This document shows, in pieces, positions 25,173-35,301 of a stretch of 64,000 nt of DNA. The notes under the pieces are model-generated. The model was given only the letters and a program-made list of their open reading frames with translations. It searched no databases and was not told where the DNA came from. The translations under genes and the position numbers were made by a program. Source of the stretch: Polaromonas sp. JS666 (GTDB taxonomy: Bacteria; Pseudomonadota; Gammaproteobacteria; Burkholderiales; Burkholderiaceae_C); assembly GCF_000013865.1 (NCBI RefSeq), contig NC_007948.1:5075001-5139000 (forward strand), in the 5' to 3' direction. Position 1 is the stretch's first letter. Each line of letters begins with the position of its first letter.

Positions 25173-26288
25173 TCAGAGCAGCGCACCGCGCGCTGCGACC
25201 GGCCACAGCGCCTCGACGCGCTGGCCGCGCACACACACCAGTTCGTCATAGAGGTTGACGGTCGGATCGCAATGGCCGGGCACCAGCATCAGCGCGTCGC
25301 CCAGCGACAGGGCAGCCGCATCCGGCGTCAGGATGACGCCGTGCTCGTCGGCAGCCTTGGCATAACGCAGCTCGGGCCGTTGCCACACGACGGGCAGGCC
25401 GGAATCGATGCTGGACGCCTTGAGGCCGCTGTCGACCACGGCGCGCTCGGCGGTGGGCCGGCTCATCACGGTGGTCTTGATGAACAGCGCATGTTCAAAC
25501 GCGACATCGCCTTCGCCGCGCTGGTTGTCACCATAGTCGCGGTCCATGAACACATAGGAGCCCGCCTGCAGTTCGTTGTAGACGCCCGAGTCCCGTTCGT
25601 GCAGAAAGGTGCCGGTGCCTGCGCCGGTGACACACTTCACGGCAATGCCGCAGGCCTCAATCGCCGCCAGCGTCTGGCGAACCCGCCGGACGGCATCGCC
25701 AATGGCCTGGGCACGTTCCCGCGGCGTGCGCAGATGCTGCGCAGGGCCGTGATAGCACTGCAGGCCGGCAAAGCGCAGGGGCGGCGAGGCGACCACCAGG
25801 CGGGCCAGCTGCGCGGCCTCGGCCCCTGGCGCCACGCCGCAGCGGTGCGCGCCCACATCCACCTCCACATACACATCGAGCGTGACGCTGTGCGCCTGCG
25901 CGGCGGCAGCCAGCGCCGGCACCTGCGACGCATGGTCGACCAGCACGCCCAGGTGCGCGGTGCGCGCCAGCTCCATCAGGTGGCGGATCTTGACCGGGCC
26001 GACCACCTCATTGGTGATCAACACATCGCGCACACCGGCCGCGACAAACACCGCCGCCTCGCTGACTTTCTGGCAGCAGACGCCGACGGCACCCAGCGCG
26101 ATCTGGCGCAGCGCAATCTCCGGGCACTTGTGGCTCTTGGCGTGCGGGCGCAGGCGCACCTGGCTTCCCTTGAGGGCATCCGCCATGCGGTGCAGGTTAC
26201 GCTCGAACGCGTCCAGGTCCAGGACCAGCGCGGGCGTGTCCACCGCGTCCAGCGAATCGCCGGGCTGTGCAGCCCTCCATGGCGTCAT
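25173..26288 (-). CDS. Second DSD1/D-threonine aldolase-like PLP enzyme
   Basis: 371 residues, same family as the gene at 23585-24727 but clearly divergent. VDTPALVLDLDAFERNLHRM, PLP-lysine region LRPHAKSHKCPEIALRQIAL, VTGAGTGTF, and LMLVPGHCDPTVNLYDE with the C-terminal His/Cys metal site. Close relatives include 3-hydroxy-D-aspartate aldolase. It converges on ridA, and a MITE-like repeat lies directly upstream of its start, so its promoter region may be repeat-derived. Confidence 0.88.
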   Translation of the reverse strand: MTPWRAAQPGDSLDAVDTPALVLDLDAFERNLHRMADALKGSQVRLRPHAKSHKCPEIALRQIALGAVGVCCQKVSEAAVFVAAGVRDVLITNEVVGPVKIRHLMELARTAHLGVLVDHASQVPALAAAAQAHSVTLDVYVEVDVGAHRCGVAPGAEAAQLARLVVASPPLRFAGLQCYHGPAQHLRTPRERAQAIGDAVRRVRQTLAAIEACGIAVKCVTGAGTGTFLHERDSGVYNELQAGSYVFMDRDYGDNQRGEGDVAFEHALFIKTTVMSRPTAERAVVDSGLKASSIDSGLPVVWQRPELRYAKAADEHGVILTPDAAALSLGDALMLVPGHCDPTVNLYDELVCVRGQRVEALWPVAARGALL

Positions 26289-26299
26289 CGGTTTCTTTT

Positions 26300-26621
26300 A
26301 ACCTAGAAACGGCAGTTGGATGCGCCCGAGTGCGCCGTGATCGGCGTGCCAGGCAAGGGTGAGCGCTGCGGCTCCGCTGGCACCTGCGTGCCAGCGGACA
26401 GCGCGAACGGGCTCAGGCTGCGACTGAGCCGCGCCCTGCAAGGGTGACAACGCAGTGGGCTCCTGCCCACAAGGCGGAGCAACGCAGCATGGCGCGTCGA
26501 GCACGGTGCAATCGGGCGCATAGCGCTGTCACCCGGAAGGTGAACGCGATCGAAGAGGGAAAAGTCAATGTGCATGCGGCTTTCCTGAAGTTTGTGAGCG
26601 GTCAACTGCGGTTTCTAGGTT
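26300..26621. repeat. MITE-like element with terminal inverted repeats
   Basis: About 322 bp bounded by AACCTAGAAACGGCAGTTG (26300-26318) and its near-perfect inverse CAACTGCGGTTTCTAGGTT (26603-26621), one mismatch in 19. The interior has no transposase. The right-hand 110 bp is closely matched, on the other strand, by a second partial copy at 53644-53753. TTAA occurs next to both ends. It fills the gap between the TctC gene and the PLP enzyme gene. Confidence 0.8.
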
Positions 26622-26639
26622 TAAGGCAGGCAGCAGGCA

Positions 26640-27608
26640 TCAATCCACTTTCGCGCCGGATGCCTTGATCACGCGGGCCCACTTCTCGGTCTCACGCCGC
26701 GACAGTTCGCGGAACTCCTCGGGCGTGCTGGGGTCGGTCTCCGAACCCAGGGTACGGAAGCGTTCCTTGACGGCCGGGTTGGCCAGCGCCGTGCGGATCT
26801 CCGTATTGAGGCGGGTGACGATGTCCTTGGGCATGTTGGCCGGCCCGATCAGGCCACCCCAGGCCACCACTTCAAAACCCGGCACGGTTTCCGCGATGGC
26901 CGGAATCTGCGGGTAGGTAGTGGAGCGCTGGCTGCCCGAAATGCCCAATGCCCGCACACGGCCGGCCTGGGCATGCGGCCCGGCCACCGGCGAGTTGATC
27001 ATCATCAGCTGCACGCCGCCGCCGATCAGGTCGGTGACGGCCGACGTCGCGGCCTTGTACGGCACATGCAGCATGTAGGTGTTGGTCATCGACTTGAACA
27101 GCTCCACGCCCAGGTGGGCGGTGGTGCCGTTGCCATCCGAGGCAAAGGCCAGCTTGCCGGGGTTTTTCTTCGCGTAGGCGATCAGTTCCGGCACGGTGCT
27201 GGCCGGCACGCTGTTGTTCACCACCATCAGGTTGACCACGCGTACCGCATTGGAGATCAGGGTCAGGTCCTTGTCAATGTCGTAGGGAATGTTCGGCAGC
27301 AGCGAGCGGTTGGTAGCCAGGGACACCACGTTGCCATAGGCCAGCGTGTAGCCATCCGCCGGCGAGCGCACCAGGTCCATGGTGCCGATCACGTAGGAGG
27401 CGCCCGGCTTGTTGTCGATCACGAACGGCACGCCCATCTGGACCGACAGCTGCTGGGCCAGCGCCCGCATCAGCACGTCGGGCGCGCCCCCCGGCGCCGA
27501 CGGCACGATCAGGCGGATGGGCTTGTCCGGATAGGCGGCATGGCCGGGCAGGGCGAAGGCCGCAAGCGCGGCGAAGAAAATGCTGGCTAGCAGGGATTGG
27601 CGACGCAT
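26640..27608 (-). CDS. Tripartite tricarboxylate transporter substrate-binding protein (Bug/TctC)
   Basis: 322 residues with a signal peptide (MRRQSLLASIFFAALAAFAL to GHA-AYP) and the TctC blocks YPDKPIRLIVPSAPGGAPDV, PFVIDNKPGAS and WGGLIGPANMPKDIVTRLN. Bug proteins are abundant orphan binding proteins in Burkholderiales; the ligand is unknown. GGAG precedes the ATG. It lies upstream of the D-amino-acid genes, so a related ligand is possible but unproven. Confidence 0.93.
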   Translation of the reverse strand: MRRQSLLASIFFAALAAFALPGHAAYPDKPIRLIVPSAPGGAPDVLMRALAQQLSVQMGVPFVIDNKPGASYVIGTMDLVRSPADGYTLAYGNVVSLATNRSLLPNIPYDIDKDLTLISNAVRVVNLMVVNNSVPASTVPELIAYAKKNPGKLAFASDGNGTTAHLGVELFKSMTNTYMLHVPYKAATSAVTDLIGGGVQLMMINSPVAGPHAQAGRVRALGISGSQRSTTYPQIPAIAETVPGFEVVAWGGLIGPANMPKDIVTRLNTEIRTALANPAVKERFRTLGSETDPSTPEEFRELSRRETEKWARVIKASGAKVD

Positions 27609-28113
27609 TGTTCGGACTCCAGGAGGTGAAAGCAGGGCTGATGCAGCAGGCTGGCAAGGCGCACGGGTGCGGGCTTTTCAGGCAAATTCATTCTAGGACC
27701 GCGCCCTCCGAATGTCGCTTACTCAGGCTACAGCTAGAGTTAAGCAGGACTTAGCAATGTGCCCGCTTTGGGGGCGCGCATGCATTCAATTCGATTCAGT
27801 TCGGTGCGTGGGCACGGACCGCAAGCGATCACGTCGACCAGCCTTTCCCCACCCCCACATCGGCGGCATGCGGTGCTGAAACAGGGTTGTTTGGGCCAGG
27901 ATTTTGTCCAAATCGGTTTTTTTACCCAAGGAAGACAGGCACAAGGAAACGTTTTCTTGCACAATGTTCGCAAATTGCTCGCAAATACAGCCAGGCAGAA
28001 AACAGCTTATCAAGTACACGGCTGACAAGCCGTGAAGTGTGTCTGATCCGTATTTGAAGACGACGCCAGCAAAACTGGCAAGACAACAGGGTTGGAAAAA
28101 AAGAACGACGACC
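27609..28113. other. Long intergenic region with the promoter of the cytochrome-kinase operon
   Basis: About 500 bp with no supportable gene. It includes a short hairpin, CACGGCT...AGCCGTG (28017-28034), and AT-rich DNA near 27950-27990 that could hold the promoter for the operon at 28114. No consensus -35/-10 pair stands out. Confidence 0.4.
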
Positions 28114-29100
28114 ATGTCTGCGGTCCGTACAACCATGCAAACAACGACATCGAGCATGTTGAAGCTCGTGATCGTCATGGTCGTCTGGGCATCCCAACCC
28201 GCCACTGCGGCCTTGCTCGATGAGCCGATCCAGCCGATTCCGCCGACCCTGAAGCAGGATCCGGCTCGCGCCGACATCGGGCGCCTGCTGTTTCGCGATG
28301 CGCGCCTGTCCGGCAATGGCCGTGTGTCTTGCGCCAGCTGCCACGATCTGGGCAAGGGCGGTGTCGATGGTCGCGCGCGTTCCATGGGACTGAATGATGG
28401 GCTGACCGACATCAACACCCCGACCGTGCTCAATGCCGCGCTCAATTTCAAGCAGTTCTGGAACGGCCGTGCCGACTCGCTGGAAGCACAAATTGATCAC
28501 GTCATGCAGAGCCCGGTGGAGATGGGTTCAAAATGGGAAGAAGTCGTCCAGAAAGTGTCGCAGGACGCCGGGTACAAGAGCGCATTTGCGGCTGCCTACA
28601 AAGACGGGGTCACCAAAGCGAATATCCAGAACGCCATCGCGACTTTCGAGCGAACCCTGATCACGCCAAATTCGCGCTTTGACAAATTTCTGCGTGGTGA
28701 CGCCAACGCCATTTCCGCCACCGAGAAAGCCGGATACGCAAAGTTCAAGCAGTATGGATGCGTCGCCTGCCACCAGGGCGTGAATGTGGGCGGCAACATG
28801 TTTCAGAAGTTTGGCGTCATGGGCAACTACTTCGAGAAGCGCGGCAATCCGACGCAGGCCGATCTTGGCCGCTATCTCGTCACCAAGGTGGAAAGCGACA
28901 AATATGTCTTCAAGGTGCCCAGCCTGCGCAACGTCGCGCTGACCGCGCCCTACTTTCACGATGCCTCGGCGAAGACGCTGGAAGATGCCGTTGACATCAT
29001 GTTCAGGTACCAGCTCGGCCGTGTCGCCTCCAGCGAGGACAAGGAATCGATCGTCAGGTTTCTGGGCACGCTGACCGGTGAACTGGGCACAAAGCCGTGA
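28114..29100 (+). CDS. Dihaem cytochrome c peroxidase/MauG-family protein
   Basis: About 328 residues. N-terminal signal peptide (MLKLVIVMVVWASQPATA; an ATG at 28156 is an alternative start), then two CxxCH haem sites, CASCHD and CVACHQ, and family blocks LLFRDARLSGNGRVSCASC, NTPTVLN and VPSLRNVALTAPYFHD. It acts in the periplasm, reducing H2O2 or oxidising a partner. Its stop overlaps the GTG start of a sensor kinase, so it is co-translated with four signalling proteins. Confidence 0.9.
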   Translation: MSAVRTTMQTTTSSMLKLVIVMVVWASQPATAALLDEPIQPIPPTLKQDPARADIGRLLFRDARLSGNGRVSCASCHDLGKGGVDGRARSMGLNDGLTDINTPTVLNAALNFKQFWNGRADSLEAQIDHVMQSPVEMGSKWEEVVQKVSQDAGYKSAFAAAYKDGVTKANIQNAIATFERTLITPNSRFDKFLRGDANAISATEKAGYAKFKQYGCVACHQGVNVGGNMFQKFGVMGNYFEKRGNPTQADLGRYLVTKVESDKYVFKVPSLRNVALTAPYFHDASAKTLEDAVDIMFRYQLGRVASSEDKESIVRFLGTLTGELGTKP

Positions 29101-30896
29101 GAGTGTCCCATCGATTGACCTGGTTACCGATGGCGGCTGCAACCGCCATCCTGATGTCTGTTCTGGTTTTCCTCTATGACAAAACGCAAAGCTTTGGTGG
29201 ACCCGATTACTTTGAGAATGTCGTCCTGCTAAGGCATCTCAAGCAACTGGATGCCGAATGGGAACTGGACGTTATGAAGTCCAAGGTCGGCATCAACACG
29301 CACTACGATCCCCTGGCCGACTCCCTGATCGAATTGAACCGGCTGCTGGAGAAACTCAAGGCGGACATGGGGACCCAAAAACACGCCGACGCCGCTGCGT
29401 TGGCAGAGGGCCATGCGGCGCTGTTCCGCGCCATCCAGGAAAAATCCGTCCTGATCGAACAGTTCAAATCGAACAACGCGGTTCTGCGTAACTCGCTGGC
29501 CTTCTTGCCGACTGCGGCAACGGACGTCGAACAGTCGGTCGGGCAAACCAGTGAAAGCGCGCAGTCGGCAGCCAGACGCGCCTTGATCAGCGTGAACAAG
29601 CTGCTGCTCGCCAGCCTGCTGTATAGCCAGAGCGCATCGGATGACAAGGGTTCTGAAATCCAGGCTGAGTTGAGCCAGCTTGAAGCCGGTTTGCATGTTC
29701 TTCCATCGGATGTCAGGGAGAGGCTGGAAATTTTCGGCGCGCATGTCCGCACCATCCTGCGCGAGCAAAAGGTCGTCAATCAACTTCTCGGCAGTATTAC
29801 TGTCGTGCCGACGGCAACCCGTATCGATGAGCTCAACAACACGTTGAGCGCTGAACAGCAACGCGCCACGATACAGAGCGGGCAGTATCGTGGGTACCTG
29901 CTGATTTTCTCGGCGGTGATGGTGGCGCTGCTGCTGTATGCGGCGATCCGCCTGGTGCGCAGTCACGCCGTGATCAACCGCGTCAACGAGGAACTCCAGG
30001 ACGCCAATGAAAATCTGGAGCAACGGGTTCAGGAACTGCACCAGACGCAAAGTGAACTGGTCGCCACGGCGCGCCAGGCCGGCATGGCGGAGATGGCCAC
30101 CAACGTGCTGCACAACGTGGGCAACATCCTCAACAGCGTCAACGTCTCCGCCGACCTGGTCGGCAGCACGCTGCGCACCTCCAGGACCCATGGTTTGACG
30201 CGGGCCGTGCAATTAATGAACGAGCACGCGGCGGACCTGGGCGATTTTCTGACCCGTGACGACAAGGGCAAGATGCTGCCCGACTACCTGAGCGGGATTG
30301 CGCGAGCCCTGACGCAGGAGCAGCAAGACATGCTTAAGGAACTGGGGCACCTCACCCGAAGCATCGATCACATCAAGGACGTGGTGGCCACCCAGCAATC
30401 CTACGCAGGGGTGTCCAGCATCATCGTGCCGGTCCAGATATGCGATCTGGTGGAGGATGCCCTGCGCATGAATGGCGGAGCACTCGCGCGCCATCAGGTG
30501 ACCGTGGTCAAGGAGTTTGCGCAGGTACCGGTGGTACGGCTCGACCGGGCGCGCGTGCTGCAGATCCTGGTGAACCTGATCAGCAACGCCAAGAATGCCA
30601 TGGCGGGCATGACGGGTGGATCGCACCGGATCACACTGCGTGTGGACGTCGCCGCCGGCTCCAGTTTGCGGGTATCCGTCAGGGATGAGGGCGAGGGCAT
30701 CATGGAGGAGAACCTGACGCGGATCTTCGCGCACGGATTCACCACCCGCAAGGCAGGCCACGGCTTCGGGCTGCACAGCTGCGCGCTGGCGGCCAGGCAG
30801 ATGGGCGGCGCCCTCACGGCCCTCAGCGACGGCCCCGGCAAGGGCGCGACCTTCACGCTGGTACTGCCGATCGACGCAGTGCAGGCCGAGTCATGA
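29097..30896 (+). CDS. DAHL-type membrane sensor histidine kinase
   Basis: 599 residues, GTG start overlapping the peroxidase stop (GTGA). TM1 at 12-27, an all-helical periplasmic region of about 235 residues (DAHL type), TM2 at 267-287, coiled coil 300-330, phosphoacceptor-like box MAEMATNVLHNVGNILNSVN near 330-350, then HATPase with N-box NLISNAKNAM near 493, DEGEGI and GFGLHSCALA near 556. The LHNxGN box is the unusual H-box of this kinase group. Directly coupled to the next kinase. Confidence 0.88.
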   Translation: MRVSHRLTWLPMAAATAILMSVLVFLYDKTQSFGGPDYFENVVLLRHLKQLDAEWELDVMKSKVGINTHYDPLADSLIELNRLLEKLKADMGTQKHADAAALAEGHAALFRAIQEKSVLIEQFKSNNAVLRNSLAFLPTAATDVEQSVGQTSESAQSAARRALISVNKLLLASLLYSQSASDDKGSEIQAELSQLEAGLHVLPSDVRERLEIFGAHVRTILREQKVVNQLLGSITVVPTATRIDELNNTLSAEQQRATIQSGQYRGYLLIFSAVMVALLLYAAIRLVRSHAVINRVNEELQDANENLEQRVQELHQTQSELVATARQAGMAEMATNVLHNVGNILNSVNVSADLVGSTLRTSRTHGLTRAVQLMNEHAADLGDFLTRDDKGKMLPDYLSGIARALTQEQQDMLKELGHLTRSIDHIKDVVATQQSYAGVSSIIVPVQICDLVEDALRMNGGALARHQVTVVKEFAQVPVVRLDRARVLQILVNLISNAKNAMAGMTGGSHRITLRVDVAAGSSLRVSVRDEGEGIMEENLTRIFAHGFTTRKAGHGFGLHSCALAARQMGGALTALSDGPGKGATFTLVLPIDAVQAES

Positions 30897-33800
30897 AAGA
30901 GCAGCGCCCGCCGGAGTCCCCCATCGGCCCCGCCCCTGCGGTCCGGAAAACCGGGCTCGCAGAGAAAGGCCGATTCTCGCGGCTTGACGCGTCCATGAAC
31001 GGATTTGGCATCAGAGCCAAAGTCGCCGCGCTGACTGGGTTTTGCCTTGTGTTTGCGCTGATCGCCACGCTGGTTCTTCTGTCGTGGATGCAGGTGAATG
31101 TCAATCGCGACCGTGAGGTTCTTGCCTCGTACATGCGCCGGACGGAGTTGGCGAGAGTCCAGCAGGTGAATTTCAGAAAGCAGCTGCAAGAATGGAAAAA
31201 CATCCTGCTAAGAGGCCATCGCCCGGAGGATTTCGAGAGCAACCGTCGATTGTTTTTGGAGCAGGAACGCCTGGTTCAGGAAAACGGGAAAGCCTTGACA
31301 GGCATGCTCACCCAACCCGCCCTCCGCGCCAGGGAGGTCGAATTTTTGAAAGCGCATGAAGAACTTGGCCGCCGCTATCGAAACGCCCTGGGGGTCTTCG
31401 AGCAAAGCGGAAGACTGGATTTTCAGTCGGCGGATCGCCTGGTTCGCGGGATGGATCGCGTGCCGACCGACTTGATCGACGGGCTCGTGGCATCGACCGC
31501 CAACGACTTTGAGCAATACAAGACCTCCCATGCTGCCGTCCTTCTCGATGAACAGCGTTACGCGCTAGGGGTGGCCCTCAGCGTGTTCCTGGGACTCATG
31601 CTGGCGAGCCATCTGCTTGCCAGGCGCATCACCCGGTCCATTCATCACCTGACGCAGACGGTAGCCAGAATTTCGGCCGAGAAAGACTATTCGCTCCGCG
31701 CGCAACGAAGCAGCCGCGATGAGCTTGGCCAGCTCACGGACGGGTTCAACGAAATGCTCGCCCAAATTCAACAAAGGAATGCCGCTTTGCAGCAGTCCCA
31801 CGACGATCTCGCGGAGCGGGTCGCCGAGCGCGACCACGCCGAAGAAGCGTTGCTGGTGTCGCAGGCGCTCTATCACTCGCTGGTCGTGCAACTGCCGGTC
31901 GGGATTTTCCGCAAGGACGCCGCCGGGCGTTACGTTTTCGTCAACCCCCGGTTTTGCGAGCTCAAACACATGCCGGCGGATCAGATTCTGGGCTGGACCG
32001 CGCCGGAGATTTGCGTGCGCGAATCACAGAACGCGACAAGCATGTGGCGCTCCGAGCTGGCCGTCCAGGGGACGATGCACCACGAGCAGATCATGCGAAG
32101 CGGGCAGCCGGTCGCACTGGAGGAAACCTACACCGGCCCGGACGGCCAGCCGCAGCACTGGCAGGTTGTCAAATCGGCGGTGTTTGGGCCTGACCAGGCC
32201 ATCATTGGCAGCCAGGGCGTCGTCCTTGACATCACCGAGCGCATGCGGACGGAGCGCGCCCTGCGCGAGAGCGAAGAACACTTTCGCTTTCTGAACGATC
32301 TGGCCAAAGCGACGCGCGCGCTGGCCGATCCGGAGCAGATCATGGCAGTGACGGCGCGCATGCTGGGCGAGCACCTGGGCGCCTCCCGCTGCGCCTACGC
32401 AGACGTGGAAAAGGACGGCGAACAGTTCGCCATCCTGCACGACTACACCGACGGCTGCATGAGCACCGTGGGCAATTACCAGCTTTCGCTCTTTGGTGCG
32501 CGGCCCGTGGCCAAGCTCCAAAGCGGGCAGACACTGGTCATTCGCAATGTGGAGACGGAGCTTTTGCCGGGCGATGGCGCAGAGATGTTCAATGCCATCG
32601 GCATCCAGGCGATCATCACCTGCCCGCTGGTCAAGGATGGCATTCTTCGCGCCATGATGGCCGTGCATCAGACGACACCGCGCGACTGGACCCCGGGCGA
32701 AGTCGCCATCGTTCAGGAAGTCGTCGAACGTTGCTGGGCGACGATAGAGCGCAGGGCCGCGGAGGAAAACCTTCGCCAGAGCGAAGCCCTGCTACATATC
32801 GCCGGCCGCACCGCCCGGCTGGGCGGCTGGACCGTTGACCTGCCGGAAGTCCGCATCACCTGGTCGGATGAGATGTGCGCCATCCACGACGTGGCACCCG
32901 GCACCGTGCCTGAATTTGAGCAGGCCCTGAGTTCCTACGCCCCGCAGTCGCGTGAGCCCCTCCGCAAAGCCTATGAGGCCTGCGTCCGGGAGGGCACGCC
33001 CTTCGATCTCGAAGCGGAACTCATCACCGCCAAAGGACGGCATGTCTGGGTTCGCGCCATCGGCGAGGCCGAACGCAATGCCGCCGGCACGATCACGCGG
33101 GTGCAAGGGGCGCTTCAGGACATCACCGCACGCAGGCAGGCGGCGCTTGAGCTGGAGCAGGCCCACGCTCAACTGCTGGCAGCATCCCTCAAGGCCGACA
33201 TGGCGGAATTCGCCACCGGAATCCTGCACGACATCGGCAATGTGCTCAACAGCGCCAATGTCGCGTCTTTTTGCGTGGCTGACAGCCTCAGAAAATCGAA
33301 GGCAGGCAATTTGTCCAAAGTGGTCGCGCTGCTGCGGGAGCACGAGAACGATTTTGGCGACTTCTTCACCAACAACCCCAAAGGCAGGCAGGTGCCGGTT
33401 TACCTGGCGCAACTGGCCGGGCAACTGGCCGAAGAGCAAGCCGGCGCGCTCAGGGAACTGGCGCAACTGCAAAAGAACCTCGAGCACATCAAGGAGGTTG
33501 TGGCGAGGCAGCAGGGGCTGGCCAAAACGCCCGGCGCGACGGAAGCCGTCAATGTGCCCGAGTTGGTGGAAGACGCCTTGCGGATGAACCTGAGCGGGGC
33601 GGCGCAGCACGACATTGAAGTCATCAGGGATTTCAAGGCCGTGCCGCCTGTCAGGGTGGAAAAACACAAGGTGCTGCAAATCCTGGTCAACCTGGTTCGC
33701 AATGCCAAACAATCCTGTGAAGTTTCAGGCCGCCACGAGAAAAAATTGGGCATCCATACGACCCGTGACAATGATCACATTCGAATCGCGGTCAGTGACA

Positions 33801-34009
33801 ACGGTGTGGGCATACCGCCCGAAAACCTGGCGCGAATCTTTTCCCACGGCTTCACCACCAAAAAGGACGGCCACGGCTTCGGGTTGCACAGCTGCGCACT
33901 GGCGGCCGCGGAGATGGGTGGCACCCTCACGACCCACAGCGACGGGATCGGCCAGGGCGCGACCTTCACACTCGAACTTCCGATCAACGCTGCGCAGGAC
34001 CAGCCATGA
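30893..34009 (+). CDS. Large membrane kinase with HAMP, PAS, GAF, PAS and HATPase
   Basis: 1038 residues, starting within the previous stop (ATGA). TM1 near 43-65, a helical sensor segment, TM2 near 222-245, HAMP to about 300, PAS near 325-450 (LYHSLVVQLPVGIFRKDAAG), GAF near 470-620 (ILHDYTDGCM...), PAS near 640-755, H-box MAEFATGILHDIGNVLNSAN near 770-790, and HATPase ending GHGFGLHSCALAAAEMGG near 995. The C-terminal kinase core is closely related to the preceding kinase, pointing to an internal duplication. Signal unknown. Confidence 0.88.
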   Translation: MKEQRPPESPIGPAPAVRKTGLAEKGRFSRLDASMNGFGIRAKVAALTGFCLVFALIATLVLLSWMQVNVNRDREVLASYMRRTELARVQQVNFRKQLQEWKNILLRGHRPEDFESNRRLFLEQERLVQENGKALTGMLTQPALRAREVEFLKAHEELGRRYRNALGVFEQSGRLDFQSADRLVRGMDRVPTDLIDGLVASTANDFEQYKTSHAAVLLDEQRYALGVALSVFLGLMLASHLLARRITRSIHHLTQTVARISAEKDYSLRAQRSSRDELGQLTDGFNEMLAQIQQRNAALQQSHDDLAERVAERDHAEEALLVSQALYHSLVVQLPVGIFRKDAAGRYVFVNPRFCELKHMPADQILGWTAPEICVRESQNATSMWRSELAVQGTMHHEQIMRSGQPVALEETYTGPDGQPQHWQVVKSAVFGPDQAIIGSQGVVLDITERMRTERALRESEEHFRFLNDLAKATRALADPEQIMAVTARMLGEHLGASRCAYADVEKDGEQFAILHDYTDGCMSTVGNYQLSLFGARPVAKLQSGQTLVIRNVETELLPGDGAEMFNAIGIQAIITCPLVKDGILRAMMAVHQTTPRDWTPGEVAIVQEVVERCWATIERRAAEENLRQSEALLHIAGRTARLGGWTVDLPEVRITWSDEMCAIHDVAPGTVPEFEQALSSYAPQSREPLRKAYEACVREGTPFDLEAELITAKGRHVWVRAIGEAERNAAGTITRVQGALQDITARRQAALELEQAHAQLLAASLKADMAEFATGILHDIGNVLNSANVASFCVADSLRKSKAGNLSKVVALLREHENDFGDFFTNNPKGRQVPVYLAQLAGQLAEEQAGALRELAQLQKNLEHIKEVVARQQGLAKTPGATEAVNVPELVEDALRMNLSGAAQHDIEVIRDFKAVPPVRVEKHKVLQILVNLVRNAKQSCEVSGRHEKKLGIHTTRDNDHIRIAVSDNGVGIPPENLARIFSHGFTTKKDGHGFGLHSCALAAAEMGGTLTTHSDGIGQGATFTLELPINAAQDQP

Positions 34010-35301
34010 ACCCGCAGCAGAACCGGCGCATTTTGCTGGTCGATGACATGCCCTCCATCCATGAGGACTTCCGCAAGATCCTCGCGGCCAGGCCGGCGGC
34101 GCGCGATCTGGACGATGCCGAAGCGGCCCTGTTTGGCCAGGCCGCAGCGCCGTCCGGTGACGGCTTCGAACTGGACTCGGCCTACCAGGGGCAGGAAGGC
34201 GTGGCCAGGGTCGAAGCCTCCGTTCAAGCCGGCCGTCCTTATGCCATGGCCTTTGTGGACATGCGCATGCCCCCGGGCTGGGACGGCGTGGAGACGGTAG
34301 AGCGGCTCTGGCGCATCGACCCGCGGGTGCAGGTCGTGATCTGCACGGCCTATTCCGACTACCCCTGGGAGGAAGTGCTGGCGCGGCTGGACGTGCAGGA
34401 TCGCCTGCTCATCGTCAAAAAGCCGTTCGACATGATCGAGGTCAGCCAGCTGGCCAGGACGCTGACCGCCAAATGGGACCTGGCGCGCCAGGCGGCGTTG
34501 CAGATGAACAGCCTGGAAGAGGCCGTGCGGGAGCTCACGGCAACCGAAGCGGCCCTGCGCCAATCCAACAAGGAGCTTGAGGCGTTTGCGTACGCCGTAT
34601 CGCATGACCTGCGCACGCCGCTGAGCATCATGAATGCGTTCAGCAATCTGCTGGCCAGGGAACTGGACGGCCATGCCAGCGAGACGGTGCTGCACTACCT
34701 GTCCAGAATTCAGGCCAGTGCCGTGGTGGGGTCGCAACTGATCGAAGCCCTGTTGTCCCTGGCCCAGGCATCGCGTGTCGAGCTGCACATGGAGCCAGTC
34801 GATCTGAGCGCCATCTCGCGCCAGCTCCTGGGCGAATACCGCAACGTTGGTCCGCCGCGCGAGGCGTCCATCACCGTTCAGGATGGCTTGTGGGTCCACG
34901 GCGACCGACGCCTGATCCGAACCGCGATGCAGCACCTGCTGGACAACGCATGGAAGTTCTCGTCCCTGCGGAGCCATGCCGAGATCGAGGTCGGCAGGCT
35001 GGACGGCGCCGACGGCGAGGCGGTGTTCTTCGTGCGAGACAACGGTTGCGGTTTCGACATGGCTTATGCCGGCAAGCTGTTCGGCACCTTCCAGCGGCTC
35101 CACGCGGTCCATGAGTTTCCCGGAACCGGCGCGGGACTGGTCACCGTGAGCCGGATTGTCGGCCGGCACGGCGGCCGGGTCTGGGCCGATTCCAGACCTG
35201 ACGAAGGTGCCACGTTTTACTTCACGCTCCCTTCGGCCTCCCGGCAAGGCCCGACCCGTGAAAGCCACACCGAACCACAAGAAAACAGGAGCGCGCCATG
35301 A
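34006..35301 (+). CDS. REC-histidine kinase hybrid
   Basis: 431 residues, start overlapping the previous stop. Long REC domain 1-145 (ILLVDDMPSIHEDFRKIL; phosphoacceptor Asp in FVDMRMPPGWDG near 84), coiled coil, HisKA with SHDLRTPLSIMNAFSNLL near 200, HATPase with LLDNAWKF near 311, DNGCGF and GTGAGLVTVSRIV. No membrane segment. It is likely the cytosolic receiver of phosphate from the two upstream kinases. The REC part is nearly identical to that of the next gene. Confidence 0.88.
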   Translation: MNPQQNRRILLVDDMPSIHEDFRKILAARPAARDLDDAEAALFGQAAAPSGDGFELDSAYQGQEGVARVEASVQAGRPYAMAFVDMRMPPGWDGVETVERLWRIDPRVQVVICTAYSDYPWEEVLARLDVQDRLLIVKKPFDMIEVSQLARTLTAKWDLARQAALQMNSLEEAVRELTATEAALRQSNKELEAFAYAVSHDLRTPLSIMNAFSNLLARELDGHASETVLHYLSRIQASAVVGSQLIEALLSLAQASRVELHMEPVDLSAISRQLLGEYRNVGPPREASITVQDGLWVHGDRRLIRTAMQHLLDNAWKFSSLRSHAEIEVGRLDGADGEAVFFVRDNGCGFDMAYAGKLFGTFQRLHAVHEFPGTGAGLVTVSRIVGRHGGRVWADSRPDEGATFYFTLPSASRQGPTRESHTEPQENRSAP

